Positions 1-8,252 of a DNA stretch of 64,000 bases are shown piece by piece. This DNA comes from Barrientosiimonas humi (GTDB taxonomy: Bacteria > Actinomycetota > Actinomycetes > Actinomycetales > Dermatophilaceae): the NCBI RefSeq assembly GCF_006716095.1, contig NZ_VFOK01000001.1, forward strand, positions 3,255,375 to 3,319,374, written 5' to 3'. How positions within the stretch are numbered: the stretch's first letter is position 1; every line of letters begins with the position of its first letter. The notes below the pieces were generated by a model. The model had not been told where the DNA came from, searched no databases, and worked only from the letters and a program-made list of their open reading frames with translations. Both the position numbers and the translations under genes were made by a program.

Positions 1-1088
1 ACCGGCAGCCAGGCCGGGATGTGGCCGCCCTTCGCCCAGATCACGCTCGACCCGATGAGCGAGCGCACGAAGTCCAGCGCCGTGCCGCGTCGCTGGTCGT
101 CCATCTCGGCGTTGCGCGGGAGCACCAGCGCATGGCTGTCGGCGTACGCCACCGGCTTGGGGCCGAACACGTGCGGCACGGGGACCACGTCGAACTTCAG
201 GCTCGAGCCGGCGTACGTCGGGATCTGCCACTCCCCGTCGAGCAGGAAGCCGACCTTGCCGGTCGAGAAGAGCGAGGTGACGCCCGGTCCGTCGATGCTC
301 TTGGGCATGAGGCCGGACGTGGTCAGCCCTTGCATGAAGCCCAGCGCCTGCGCCGCGAGGTCGTCGTCCAGCGTGACCCGGGTGCCGTTGTCGGCCACCA
401 CCGATCCGCCGAGCTGGTAGTAGAGCGTCGCGAACCAGCGCCAGTTGGTGGACGGGTCCTTGGTGATGTTCACGACCCCGCCGTAGCCACCGGTGACCCG
501 CGCGGCGGCGGCGATCGCGCCGCGGAACTGCTCCGGCCCGCGGATCGGACGGAGCTTCCCGTCGCTGCCGAGCAGGCCCGCCCTGCGACACACGTCGACG
601 TTGTAGAACAGGACGAAGGGGTGGGTGTCCAGCGGGACCGCGTGCAGGCGGTTGTCGTACCGCGACTTCTGCACCGCCGTCGGCACGAATCGCCCGGGAT
701 CCAGGTCGTGCTCGCCCAGCAGGGACTCATCGAGCGGCTGGAGCAGGTCGGCCTGGGCGAGGGTCTGCAGACGCGACAGGTGCACCGCTGCGACGTCGGG
801 CGGGGCGCCGCCGGAGGTCGCCAGGGTGAGCTTCGTGTAGTACGGCGTGCCCCAGGCGAGGACGGTCGCGTCGAGTCGGACGTCGGGATGGGTGCGGAGG
901 TACTCCTCCTGCATCGTCACCATGTTGGCTCCGTCGCCGCCGGTGAACATGTTCCAGTACGACAGCTGGCCCTCTGGGGGAGCCACCCCGAACAGGCCGC
1001 GCGCGGCAGGCGACCCGCAGCCGCTCAGCGCAGTGGCCGCCGCCAACGAGCCGAGCACGGCGGCGCGCCGGGACAGCCGGCTGCTCAC
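1..1088 (-). CDS. Sugar ABC transporter substrate-binding lipoprotein (3' end off window)
   Basis: Extracellular solute-binding protein family 1, expected to capture a sugar outside the membrane for an ABC importer whose permease genes should lie beyond the left edge. The reading frame is open from a GTG at 1088 to the window edge. The N-terminus has a twin-arginine stretch (LSRRAAVLGS), a hydrophobic core and a lipobox LSGC with Cys24, so it is probably a Tat-exported lipoprotein. Downstream are typical family stretches (QLSYWNMFTG, PPDVAAVH, FSTGKVGFLLDGEW). It is divergent from the lacI-family gene and faces away from the GH2 gene, which suggests a glycoside uptake and cleavage locus. The C-terminus is missing only because the window ends. 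Confidence 0.9.
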   Translation of the reverse strand, partial: MSSRLSRRAAVLGSLAAATALSGCGSPAARGLFGVAPPEGQLSYWNMFTGGDGANMVTMQEEYLRTHPDVRLDATVLAWGTPYYTKLTLATSGGAPPDVAAVHLSRLQTLAQADLLQPLDESLLGEHDLDPGRFVPTAVQKSRYDNRLHAVPLDTHPFVLFYNVDVCRRAGLLGSDGKLRPIRGPEQFRGAIAAAARVTGGYGGVVNITKDPSTNWRWFATLYYQLGGSVVADNGTRVTLDDDLAAQALGFMQGLTTSGLMPKSIDGPGVTSLFSTGKVGFLLDGEWQIPTYAGSSLKFDVVPVPHVFGPKPVAYADSHALVLPRNAEMDDQRRGTALDFVRSLIGSSVIWAKGGHIPAWLP

Positions 1089-1120
1089 GGGGCCGTTCCA
1101 GGTTGCAGAACCGATGACAT
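1085..1120 (-). CDS. Possible 11-residue leader peptide coupled to the binding-protein gene
   Basis: An ATG at 1120 lies 8 bases after a near-perfect Shine-Dalgarno (AAGGAGGTGC, 1126-1135) and opens a reading frame MSSVLQPGTAP that stops at 1085-1087. The stop overlaps the GTG start of the binding-protein gene as GTGA. The large gene itself has almost no ribosome site of its own, so translation of the short frame may feed ribosomes into it. The alternative is that a frameshift or sequencing error hides a longer N-terminus, but the downstream Tat-lipoprotein signal looks complete on its own. Confidence 0.4.
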   Translation of the reverse strand: MSSVLQPGTAP

Positions 1121-1150
1121 CGGCAGCACCTCCTTGTGCGTTCCGACGAG

Positions 1151-1198
1151 TTTGCATCGCTGCATGCAACGTTGCAAGGATTTTGCTACTTTTCCCTC
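1151..1198. promoter_or_regulatory. Divergent promoter/operator region with LacI-type palindrome
   Basis: The intergenic space between the binding-protein gene and the LacI gene contains a perfect 12-base palindrome TGCAACGTTGCA (1165-1176), with a related TGCATCGCTGCA-like stretch just left of it. This is the form of operator bound by LacI/GalR proteins. On the plus strand ATGCAA (1164-1169) and TACTTT (1187-1192), 17 bases apart, could serve as -35 and -10. That would place the transcript start at about the GTG start codon at 1199, and the operator would overlap the -35. Autoregulation is inferred. Confidence 0.55.
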
Positions 1199-2200
1199 GT
1201 GGCGGTGACTCTCAAAGAGGTGGCGACCCGCGCGGGGGTGTCTCCGCGCACGGTCTCCAACGTCATCAACGACTTCCCCTATGTCTCGCAGACGACCCGT
1301 GAGGCCGTGCTGCGTGCGGTCGCAGAGCTGGGCTATCGCCCGAATCTCGTTGCGCGGCAGCTGAAGTCGGGACGGACGGGCGTCGTCGGGCTTCTGCTCC
1401 CGTCGGTGCGCGAGCAGTACTTCGCCGCACTCGCCGACGCGGTCGGGCGAGCCGGGCAGCAGCGGGGCTGGTCGGTCGCGATCGAGCAGACCGACGGCGC
1501 CCCCACCGCGGAGATGGCCGGCAAGGCCACCCTCGACCACTTGTGGGACGGCGCGATCGTGAGTGCCGTCAGTGTCGCCGAGCGTGACCTGGCGCAGGGG
1601 ACGACGCCCTTGGTCGTCCTCGGGGAGCACGGCGCGGAGTTCGACCTGGCGTGGGTCGGTGCTGACAACAAGGCGGCCGCCCGAGAGGCCACCAGCCACC
1701 TGATCGACGCAGGGCGCACCCGCATCGCGGTGATCGGGCACCAGCGCGGTCCGGGAGGGGAGACCGGCGCCCTGCGCACCGCGGGCTTCCGCGCGCGCAT
1801 GCGCAGCGCCAAGCTCAAGGTCTCGCCCGCGTGGGTCGTGCAGCCCGACGGCTACGGGCTCGAGCAGGGCTATCGGGCCATGGGCGGGCTCCTCGACCTG
1901 CCGCGGCGGGACCGGCCGGACGCGGTCCTGTGCTACAACGACGAGCTCGCGCTGGGTGCCCTGCGCGCCCTGCACGACTGCGGGGTCGACGTGCCCGGGG
2001 AGATCGCCCTCATGGGATGGGACGACCTCCCGAGCTCGGGATTCACGACGCCGCGGCTGACGTCGGTGAGCGTGCCCGTCGCCGAGGTGGCCGAGGCCGC
2101 GGTGGACCAGCTGGCCCAGCAGATCGCCGCCGGCCGGCGCTCCCGCGAGCACATCGTCGTCCCGCACCAGATCGTCGCGCGCGAGAGCACCCGAGCCTGA
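1199..2200 (+). CDS. LacI/GalR-family transcriptional regulator
   Basis: A DNA-binding repressor of sugar genes, 333 residues, normal for the family. Residues 3-50 form the LacI helix-turn-helix (LKEVATRAGVSPRTVSNVIN) followed by the hinge helix region (GYRPNLVARQLKSG). The rest is a periplasmic-binding-like sensor domain with family stretches such as VGLLLPSV, FDLAWVGADN, AIMGWDDLP-like (ALMGWDDLP) and a C-terminal dimerisation part. The GTG at 1199 is chosen because the HTH starts right after it. An upstream in-frame ATG at 1136 would run through the operator. It probably controls the divergent sugar-transport genes and the GH2 gene that follows 45 bases downstream. Confidence 0.92.
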   Translation: MAVTLKEVATRAGVSPRTVSNVINDFPYVSQTTREAVLRAVAELGYRPNLVARQLKSGRTGVVGLLLPSVREQYFAALADAVGRAGQQRGWSVAIEQTDGAPTAEMAGKATLDHLWDGAIVSAVSVAERDLAQGTTPLVVLGEHGAEFDLAWVGADNKAAAREATSHLIDAGRTRIAVIGHQRGPGGETGALRTAGFRARMRSAKLKVSPAWVVQPDGYGLEQGYRAMGGLLDLPRRDRPDAVLCYNDELALGALRALHDCGVDVPGEIALMGWDDLPSSGFTTPRLTSVSVPVAEVAEAAVDQLAQQIAAGRRSREHIVVPHQIVARESTRA

Positions 2201-2245
2201 CCGCGCGCTCCCCTGACCGAGCCACCCTCGACGAGAGGCGACACC

Positions 2246-4057
2246 ATGAACCGACCCACGCCCGACGTACCGCGCCCGGAGTATCCCCGCCCGTCGTGGG
2301 TACGCGATCGCTGGCTCTCCCTCAACGGCACCTGGGACTTCGAGATCGACCAGGGCGACAGCGGGTTGGAGCGTGGCCTGCTCGAGGGTGACCTCGGTGC
2401 GCGGATCACCGTGCCGTTCGCGCCGGAGTCGAACCTGTCGGGTGTCGGGGAGACCGACTACCTCAACGCGGTCTGGTATCGGCGGACGCTCGACGTGCCG
2501 GCCGACTGGGCGGGCAGCACCCTGCTGCTGCACGTGGGGGCGGCCGACTACGACACGACCGTCTGGGTCGACGGCGTCGAGAAGGGGCGCCACCGTGGAG
2601 GATTCACGTCGTTCACCGTCGACCTCGGTCCCGTCGACGAGCTGAGCGACGCGCCGGTGCTCACCATCCGGTGCCGCGACGACGGCCGCGCCGGGCAGGC
2701 CCGCGGCAAGCAGACGCGCGAGGTGCACGGCCGCGACGCGGTCTACGGCCGCACCACCGGCATCTGGCAGTCGGTCTGGCTGGAGCCGGTGCCCACGGCC
2801 CACCTCAAGCGCGCGCGGATCACCCCCGACGTCGGGGCGGGCGCGTTCCACCTTGAGCTGCCGGTCGCCGGTCCCCGTCGCGGCCTCCGCGTCGAGGTGC
2901 AGCTCAACGACGACGACGGTGAGGTCGCGACGACGACCGTCAGCGCGGAGTCCGACTTCACGCCGCTGAAAACCGTTGCGATCCCTGACGATCGGCGACG
3001 CCTGTGGTCGATCGACGACCCGCACCTGTACGACCTGCGCCTGCGCCTGCTCGCACCGGACGGCTCCGTCGTCGACGAGGTGCGGACGTACGCAGGGTTG
3101 CGGTCGGTCACGATCGACGGGCTCGCGATCCGCATCAACGGCAAGGTCGTCTTCCAGCGGCTCGTGCTCGACCAGGGCTACTACCCCGACGGCCTGATGA
3201 CGGCCCCCAGCGACGAGGCGCTGGTCGAGGACATCCGGTTGTCGATGGCCGCCGGCTTCAACGGTGCCCGGCTGCACCAGAAGGTCTTCGAGGAGCGCTT
3301 CCTCTTCCACGCCGACCGGATGGGCTACCTGGTGTGGGGCGAGTTCGGCGACTGGGGCTGTCGCGAGCCGGGCGGCCCCGGCCTCGACAACCAGCGGCCC
3401 GACGCGTCGTACATCACCCAGTGGCTCGAGGCCGTCGAGCGCGACCGCAACCACCCGAGCATCGTCGGCTGGTGCCCGCTCAACGAGACCTTCCAGAAGC
3501 GGCACGACCGGATCACCGTGCTCGACGACGTCACCCGCGGGATGTTCCTCGCCACCAAGGCCGCTGACCCCACCCGCCCGGTCATCGACGCGTCCGGCTA
3601 TGCCCACCGCGTCGACGAGACCGACGTCTGGGACTCGCACAACTACGAGCAGGACCCGGCGAGCTTCCGCGCGGCCATGGCGCCGCTCGCGGAGGGCAAG
3701 CCGTACGCGAACCAGGGAGACGAATGGTCCCTCCCCTATCGCGGACAGCCTTATTTCTGTAGCGAGTTCGGCGGCATCTGGTGGAATCCCGCCGCCGAGC
3801 AGGGTGCCGACTCCTGGGGGTACGGCCAGGCCGTGGCGTCCGAGGAGGAGGTCTACGAGCGCTTCCAGGGCCTCGTCGACGTCCTGCTCGACGACCCGCA
3901 CATGTTCGGCTACTGCTACACCCAGCTCACCGACGTCTTCCAGGAGCAGAACGGCGTCTACTTCTTCGACCGCAGCAGCAAGCTCGACGTCGACCGCCTC
4001 CGGGCGATCCAGTCGCGCAGTGCCGCGATCGAGGCGACCGAGGGCCGAACCGACTGA
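2246..4057 (+). CDS. Glycoside hydrolase family 2 enzyme (beta-galactosidase/glucuronidase type)
   Basis: A retaining glycosidase of 603 residues, the size of typical beta-glucuronidases, with no signal peptide, so it is cytoplasmic. The order is the GH2 sugar-binding jelly roll (about 10-165, with LNGTWDFEID), an Ig-like domain (about 170-275) and a TIM barrel (about 290-590). The acid/base is Glu414 in WCPLNETF and the nucleophile is Glu507 in YFCSEFGG, both in place. The start ATG follows GAGAGG. It sits behind the LacI regulator and opposite the sugar-binding protein, so it likely cleaves the imported glycoside. The exact substrate cannot be read from the sequence. Confidence 0.92.
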   Translation: MNRPTPDVPRPEYPRPSWVRDRWLSLNGTWDFEIDQGDSGLERGLLEGDLGARITVPFAPESNLSGVGETDYLNAVWYRRTLDVPADWAGSTLLLHVGAADYDTTVWVDGVEKGRHRGGFTSFTVDLGPVDELSDAPVLTIRCRDDGRAGQARGKQTREVHGRDAVYGRTTGIWQSVWLEPVPTAHLKRARITPDVGAGAFHLELPVAGPRRGLRVEVQLNDDDGEVATTTVSAESDFTPLKTVAIPDDRRRLWSIDDPHLYDLRLRLLAPDGSVVDEVRTYAGLRSVTIDGLAIRINGKVVFQRLVLDQGYYPDGLMTAPSDEALVEDIRLSMAAGFNGARLHQKVFEERFLFHADRMGYLVWGEFGDWGCREPGGPGLDNQRPDASYITQWLEAVERDRNHPSIVGWCPLNETFQKRHDRITVLDDVTRGMFLATKAADPTRPVIDASGYAHRVDETDVWDSHNYEQDPASFRAAMAPLAEGKPYANQGDEWSLPYRGQPYFCSEFGGIWWNPAAEQGADSWGYGQAVASEEEVYERFQGLVDVLLDDPHMFGYCYTQLTDVFQEQNGVYFFDRSSKLDVDRLRAIQSRSAAIEATEGRTD

Positions 4058-4173
4058 CGCCCGAACGGGTTTGGGCGATATTTCCCCCACGCGCGCGTGG
4101 CAGGCCCTACGCTCCGCTCAACGTCACCGCGCGCGGACTCCTGGGGGCCGCGCCTCTCCCTGCAAGGACTCTC

Positions 4174-5049
4174 ATGAGCAACCTCTCGCTGCCCAAGCGC
4201 GCCGCCCGCACCGGCGCCGCCCTCGGCATCCTCGGCGTGACCATGGCGCCGCTCGCCTTCGCCGGATCCGCTAGTGCCGCAGAGCTTTCCGGCCTGAAGT
4301 ACGCCTGCTCCTACCTGGCCGAGGACGGCGAGTCCTACTCCTTCGACGACCCGTGGACGCTCAACATCAGCGCCGACCTGCCGGAGAGCGTGCGCAAGGG
4401 CGAGGCCGTCGACGCGCCGCAGTTCAAGGCCCGCATCACGATGGGCAACGACGCCGTGCAGGCGCTGCGCGACAGCGACTACACCGTCGTGACGGAGGGC
4501 GGCAGCCTGCACCTGTACACCGTGGGTTCGCAGGAGCAGGTCGCGCTCGTCGACTTCAACACCCCGGCGAGCGTGCCGTCCTCGGGCACCATGACCGTCC
4601 GCGGCTCCGGCGAGGGCGAGGAGTTCACGCCGCGCACGGCCGGCAGCCTCACGGTCAAGGTCGGCGAGATGGCCGTCCTGATCGCCGACGACCAGGGCGA
4701 GTCGGAGATCGACTGCGAGCCGCTGAAGGGTCAGAACCTCACGCTCGGCACGATCGCCGTCACCGGCGGCACCGCGAGCCCGACGACCAAGCCGACCGCG
4801 AGCCCGACGGGCACCGGCACGCACAGCCCCACGGCGACGGGCACGCACAGCCCGACGGCGACCGGCACCAGCACGCCGACCGACAGCTCCACCGCGGCCC
4901 CCACCGACGGCGGCCCGTCCGGCCCGCGCGTCGACACCGGTGTCGTCGGCGACGGCGGCAGCAACCGCGCCGTGGCGCTCGGTGCGACCGGCCTGGCCAG
5001 CGCGTTCGGGCTCGCGTGGGCGTACGCCCGCCGCGCGCTGCGCGACTGA
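4174..5049 (+). CDS. DUF6801-type secreted protein with Thr/Pro stalk and C-terminal anchor helix
   Basis: A 291-residue exported surface protein. Residues 1-37 are a Sec signal peptide (TGAALGILGVTMAPLAFA, then ASA cleavage). Residues about 38-195 match the DUF6801 pattern (LKYACSY, LNISADLPESVRKGE, FNTPASVPSSG, LTVKVGEM), whose function is unknown. After that comes a Thr/Ser/Pro-rich stalk with repeated TGTHSPTA units (about 200-250), a hydrophobic helix (VALGATGLASAFGLAWAY) and a basic tail. I see no LPXTG sortase motif. The ATG at 4174 follows AAGGA. A CG-rich 14-base palindrome lies upstream at 4087-4100. Confidence 0.8.
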   Translation: MSNLSLPKRAARTGAALGILGVTMAPLAFAGSASAAELSGLKYACSYLAEDGESYSFDDPWTLNISADLPESVRKGEAVDAPQFKARITMGNDAVQALRDSDYTVVTEGGSLHLYTVGSQEQVALVDFNTPASVPSSGTMTVRGSGEGEEFTPRTAGSLTVKVGEMAVLIADDQGESEIDCEPLKGQNLTLGTIAVTGGTASPTTKPTASPTGTGTHSPTATGTHSPTATGTSTPTDSSTAAPTDGGPSGPRVDTGVVGDGGSNRAVALGATGLASAFGLAWAYARRALRD

Positions 5050-5069
5050 CCGTTCGGATTACTACCGCG

Positions 5070-5110
5070 CCCAGAAGGGTGCAGCCGTCCCCCGGCTGCA
5101 CCCTTCTGGG
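5070..5110. terminator. Strong hairpin terminator after the DUF6801 gene
   Basis: Perfect 18-base inverted repeat: arms 5070-5087 and 5093-5110 (beginning CCCAGAAGGG and ending CCCTTCTGGG) around a five-base loop TCCCC. There is no U-tract, as is common in actinobacterial terminators. Confidence 0.85.
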
Positions 5111-5178
5111 CCGTCGTATGTATTGACAAGCGCCATATTGTCGAGCCGACAGCCAGCCACCTATGAAGAGGTGAAGGG

Positions 5179-6522
5179 ATGACCATTCCGACCTTGGCCC
5201 CAGCTCGGTTCCAGACCGCGTTCTGGGACGAGTTCAACTGGGCCGACATCGCCCAGAAGGCGATCCTCGCGGTCGTGATCCTGGCCGTGACCTGGATCGT
5301 GGCCAAACTCGTGACCCGGGCCTTCGCGGCCCTGGTCGGCAGAGTCCCGGCCCTGCAGAGAAGCAGCGCCGACGGTTCGAGCATCGGTCAGTCGCTCGGG
5401 CAGATCGTGTCGTTGCTGGTCTGGATGTTCGGTCTGATCGCCGTCCTCCAGCTGTTCCAGCTCGACCAGGCGCTCGCCCCCGTGCAGAACCTGCTCAACG
5501 GGGTGACCTCGTTCCTGCCCAAGCTGATCGGCGCCGGCGTCGTGTTCGTCATCGGCGCGCTCCTGGCGAAGGTCGTGCGCGAGCTCATCGAGACCGCGCT
5601 CTCCGCGCTCCCGATCGACCGCTGGCTGGGTCGGGCGCGCGGCGCTCAGAACCAGGTGACGGCCGAGGCGACCGGCCACCGCGAGCAGCAGCAGGCGTAC
5701 AACAACCCGGCTGAGGGTGGCCAGATCGGCCAGCAGTACGCCCAGCAGACCGGCCAGGCGCCCGCCCAGCAGGGCGGCCCCGGGGCTGGTGGCGCCGGCA
5801 GCGTCGGTCAGCGGATCGCGAAGACCCTGGCCACGATCGCGTACGCGCTGATCATGATCGTCGTCAGCATCGCCGCCCTGCAGATCCTCGGGATCCAGTC
5901 GATCTCGCGGCCGGCGGAGCGGATGCTCACCACGATCTTCGACGCCATCCCGGTGATCCTGGCGGCGCTGCTGCTGCTGGCGCTGGGTGGTCTGATCGCG
6001 AAGTTCGCGGCCGACATCCTCGGCCAGATCCTCGAGGGCGTCGGCACGGACCGCGTGCTGCGTGACGCCGACCTGCTGCCGGAGGGCAAGAGCGCCACCC
6101 CGATCATCACCAAGATCGTGCAGGTCGCGATCGTGCTGTTCTTCGCGGTGATGGCGGCGCAGACGCTCAACTTCCCGCAGATCACCCGCTTCCTCAGCGA
6201 GGTGCTCGAGCTCGGCGGACGTGTCGTGTTCGGCGCGGCGATCATCGCGGCGGGCGTGTTCATCGCGAACCTGCTCGCCAAGCTGATCGGTGGCGAGGGC
6301 GCGACGCCGCTCGTCATCCGGGTCGCGACGATCGTGCTGTTCTCGGCAATGGGCCTGAAGTACATGGGCATCGCCGACTCGATCATCGAGCTCGCCTTCG
6401 GCGCCCTGGTCGTCGGCGGTGCCGCGGCCGCGGCGCTGGCGTTCGGCCTCGGTGGCCGCGACGCCGCCGCCCGGCAGCTCGAGGAGCTGCGGCAGCGCAA
6501 GGGTGAGAACCAGAACAACTGA
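5179..6522 (+). CDS. MscS-like mechanosensitive channel family membrane protein
   Basis: A 447-residue integral membrane protein with five to six predicted helices, built from repeated 'conserved TM helix' units (for example ILAVVILAVTWIVAKLV near 30-46, FLPKLIGAGVVFVIGALLAKVV near 110, IPVILAALLLLALGGLIAKF near 255, and LELGGRVVFGAAIIAAGVFIANLLAKLI near 340). This is the pattern of the CmpX/MscS-related family thought to act in osmotic adaptation. Between the helices is a Gln/Gly-rich hydrophilic loop (about 167-212). Start ATG follows a strong purine-rich site (GAAGAGGTGAAGGG). It stands alone between two terminators. Confidence 0.8.
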   Translation: MTIPTLAPARFQTAFWDEFNWADIAQKAILAVVILAVTWIVAKLVTRAFAALVGRVPALQRSSADGSSIGQSLGQIVSLLVWMFGLIAVLQLFQLDQALAPVQNLLNGVTSFLPKLIGAGVVFVIGALLAKVVRELIETALSALPIDRWLGRARGAQNQVTAEATGHREQQQAYNNPAEGGQIGQQYAQQTGQAPAQQGGPGAGGAGSVGQRIAKTLATIAYALIMIVVSIAALQILGIQSISRPAERMLTTIFDAIPVILAALLLLALGGLIAKFAADILGQILEGVGTDRVLRDADLLPEGKSATPIITKIVQVAIVLFFAVMAAQTLNFPQITRFLSEVLELGGRVVFGAAIIAAGVFIANLLAKLIGGEGATPLVIRVATIVLFSAMGLKYMGIADSIIELAFGALVVGGAAAAALAFGLGGRDAAARQLEELRQRKGENQNN

Positions 6523-6534
6523 CCCTGGTCAGAT

Positions 6535-6571
6535 CACGAGGCCCGCGTCGTACGTCGGCGCGGGCCTCGTG
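6535..6571. terminator. Hairpin terminator after the MscS-like gene
   Basis: Perfect 13-base arms CACGAGGCCCGCG (6535-6547) and its complement (6559-6571) with an 11-base loop. It lies between the channel gene (+) and the end of the TetR gene (-), so it can stop transcription from both sides. Confidence 0.8.
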
Positions 6572-6665
6572 CTGTGCGTGGGCTGACGTCGTGTGCGGTG
6601 CGGTCGGGCCCGGGTGGAGCCCGGCGGCGCCTTTACTCTGGGGCACCACGTGCCCCAAAGGAGAG

Positions 6666-7250
6666 TCAGCGCGGACGCAACCCGTCAAGCACGTGGTCGG
6701 CGGCGCTGGCCAGCAGGCTCTGCGACGACCCGGCCGTGATGAAGCCGGCGTTGGCGAGCGAGGTCAGGCCGTGCAGCACCGCGACGACATAGATGCCGAG
6801 CTGCTCGGGGTCGCCCTCGATCAGGTTGCCGCGCCGCTGCTCTTCGGCGATGACCTCCAGCGGCACGCGAAAGGCCTCCGCCACCGCCTCGTCCATCCCC
6901 TCGACCGGTGAGTGCTTGCGGGTGAACATCAGCTGCACCAGCTCGGGCCGGGCCATCGAGAACTCCAGATAGGTGACCGCCAGCGCGGTCAGGCGGTCGC
7001 CGCCGCCGACGTTGCGCATGGTCTCGGCGTAGGCCTCGCCGAGCATCGTGAACCCCTGCTTCGCCACCGCGTCGAGCAGGTCGGCCTTCCCGCTGAAGTG
7101 CCGCTGCGGCGCGCCGTGACTCACCCCGAGATCGCGGGCGATCCGGCGCAGGCTCATGTCGCGGACGCCGTCGACTTCGATGACCTCCACGGCCCGGGCG
7201 AGCAGGGCGGGCCGCAGGTTGCCGTGGTGATAGCGGGCGCTGTCGGTCAC
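6666..7250 (-). CDS. TetR/AcrR-family transcriptional regulator
   Basis: A 194-residue repressor. The N-terminal HTH is clear (residues 10-60: RYHHGNLRPALLARAVEVIE, then MSLRRIARDLGVSHGAPQRHF), and the C-terminal ligand domain is of the WHG/TetR_C_33 kind (LTALAVTYLEFSMARPELVQLMF). The GTG at 7250 is chosen because it sits just before the HTH. It is divergent from the SDR oxidoreductase gene 73 bases away and very probably controls it and itself through the inverted repeat near 7298-7312. The inducer is unknown. Confidence 0.88.
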   Translation of the reverse strand: MTDSARYHHGNLRPALLARAVEVIEVDGVRDMSLRRIARDLGVSHGAPQRHFSGKADLLDAVAKQGFTMLGEAYAETMRNVGGGDRLTALAVTYLEFSMARPELVQLMFTRKHSPVEGMDEAVAEAFRVPLEVIAEEQRRGNLIEGDPEQLGIYVVAVLHGLTSLANAGFITAGSSQSLLASAADHVLDGLRPR

Positions 7251-7287
7251 CTGCCTATTCTGCGCCAAACCCGGCAGAATGTATCCG

Positions 7288-7322
7288 TTGACAACTATGT
7301 AGGCGCTGGCTACTTTCGCGGC
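7288..7322 (+). promoter_or_regulatory. Promoter of the SDR gene with candidate TetR operator
   Basis: TTGACA at 7288-7293 and TACTTT at 7311-7316 are 17 bases apart, close to the housekeeping consensus. Transcription would begin around 7322-7323, the ATG itself, and no ribosome site is visible, so the message may be leaderless. The spacer holds the imperfect inverted repeat GTAGGCGCTGGCTAC (7298-7312), placed so that bound TetR would cover the -10. Confidence 0.6.
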
Positions 7323-8216
7323 ATGGCGATGACGTCCCCCTGGACCCCTGACCGCATCCCCGACCTGACTGGCCGCCATGCGGTGGTGACCGGCGGCAAC
7401 AGCGGCCTCGGCCAGGTCGCGGCCACCCACCTGGCGGCGCGCGGCGCCACGGTCACCCTGGCCGTTCGCGACGTCAGCCGTGGCGAGCGGGCCGCGTCCG
7501 CCATCACCGGCGACGTGCGGGTGCGCCAGCTCGACCTCGCCAGCCTCGACTCGGTGCGCGCCTTCGCCGCCGACTGGTCCGAGCCGATCGACATCTTGCT
7601 CAACAACGCGGGGATCATGATGGTCCCGCAGGGCAGGACCGCCGATGGTTTCGAGCTGCAGCTCGGCACCAACCACCTCGGCCATTTCGCCCTCACCCTC
7701 CAGCTGCTCCCGCACCTGCGCGACCGCGTCGTCACCGTGTCCTCGCAGGCGCATCGCCGCGGCAGGATCGCGCTGGACGACCTGCACTGGGAGCAGCGGG
7801 CGTACGACCCGGCCGGTGCGTACGCCCAGGCGAAGCTGGCCAACCTGCTCTTCACGCTCGAGCTCGCCCGGCGCCTCGAGGGGCGTTCGTCGGTGCGCTC
7901 GCTCGCCGCTCACCCCGGCTACTCCGCCACCAACCTGCAGAACCACAGCGGCAAGCGTGGCCCGCACGTCGTGATGCAGCTCGCCAACCGCTTCATCGCC
8001 CGGGATGCCGAGGCCGGCACCGAGCCGCTTCTGTTCGCCGCCGTCGAGGACATCCCGTCCGGCAGCTACGTCGGTCCGGCGAAGGCGTACGAGTGCCGCG
8101 GGCAGCCCACGCTCGTCGGCCGCTCGCCCGCCGCCAGCAACGTCGAGCTGGCGAAGGAGTTCTGGCTGCGCTCGGCCACGGAGGTCGGTCTGTCGCCCGA
8201 GCTCACGCTGGGGTGA
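7323..8216 (+). CDS. Short-chain dehydrogenase/reductase (retinol-dehydrogenase-like)
   Basis: An NADP-type oxidoreductase, 297 residues. The Rossmann motif TGGNSGLG (about 21-28), NNAG (about 94-97), catalytic Ser in VTVSSQAH and the YAQAKLAN active site (Tyr and Lys) are all present. The family (WW-domain oxidoreductase/retinol-dehydrogenase-like SDRs) acts on varied carbonyls or alcohols and the substrate is not evident. There are two possible in-frame starts, 7323 and 7329. It is divergent from and probably repressed by the TetR gene. Confidence 0.88.
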   Translation: MAMTSPWTPDRIPDLTGRHAVVTGGNSGLGQVAATHLAARGATVTLAVRDVSRGERAASAITGDVRVRQLDLASLDSVRAFAADWSEPIDILLNNAGIMMVPQGRTADGFELQLGTNHLGHFALTLQLLPHLRDRVVTVSSQAHRRGRIALDDLHWEQRAYDPAGAYAQAKLANLLFTLELARRLEGRSSVRSLAAHPGYSATNLQNHSGKRGPHVVMQLANRFIARDAEAGTEPLLFAAVEDIPSGSYVGPAKAYECRGQPTLVGRSPAASNVELAKEFWLRSATEVGLSPELTLG

Positions 8217-8222
8217 GCCGGG

Positions 8223-8245
8223 GCTGTCCGAATGGTTCGGACAGC
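8223..8245. terminator. Bidirectional hairpin terminator
   Basis: Perfect 10-base stem GCTGTCCGAA / TTCGGACAGC with a 3-base loop, between the convergent SDR and HNH genes. Confidence 0.8.
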
Positions 8246-8252
8246 GGGGCGC

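Noticed and set aside
1085-4090. Long 1001-codon frame on the minus strand across the lacI and GH2 genes
   Set aside because: It is the antisense shadow of GC-rich coding sequence. The plus-strand frames have clear family motifs and ribosome sites, and its product is an Arg/Gly/Val/Asp-biased string without a domain.
4087-4100. 14-base CG palindrome (CCACGCGCGCGTGG)
   Set aside because: Simple CG alternation is frequent at this GC content, and no promoter or regulator is linked to it.
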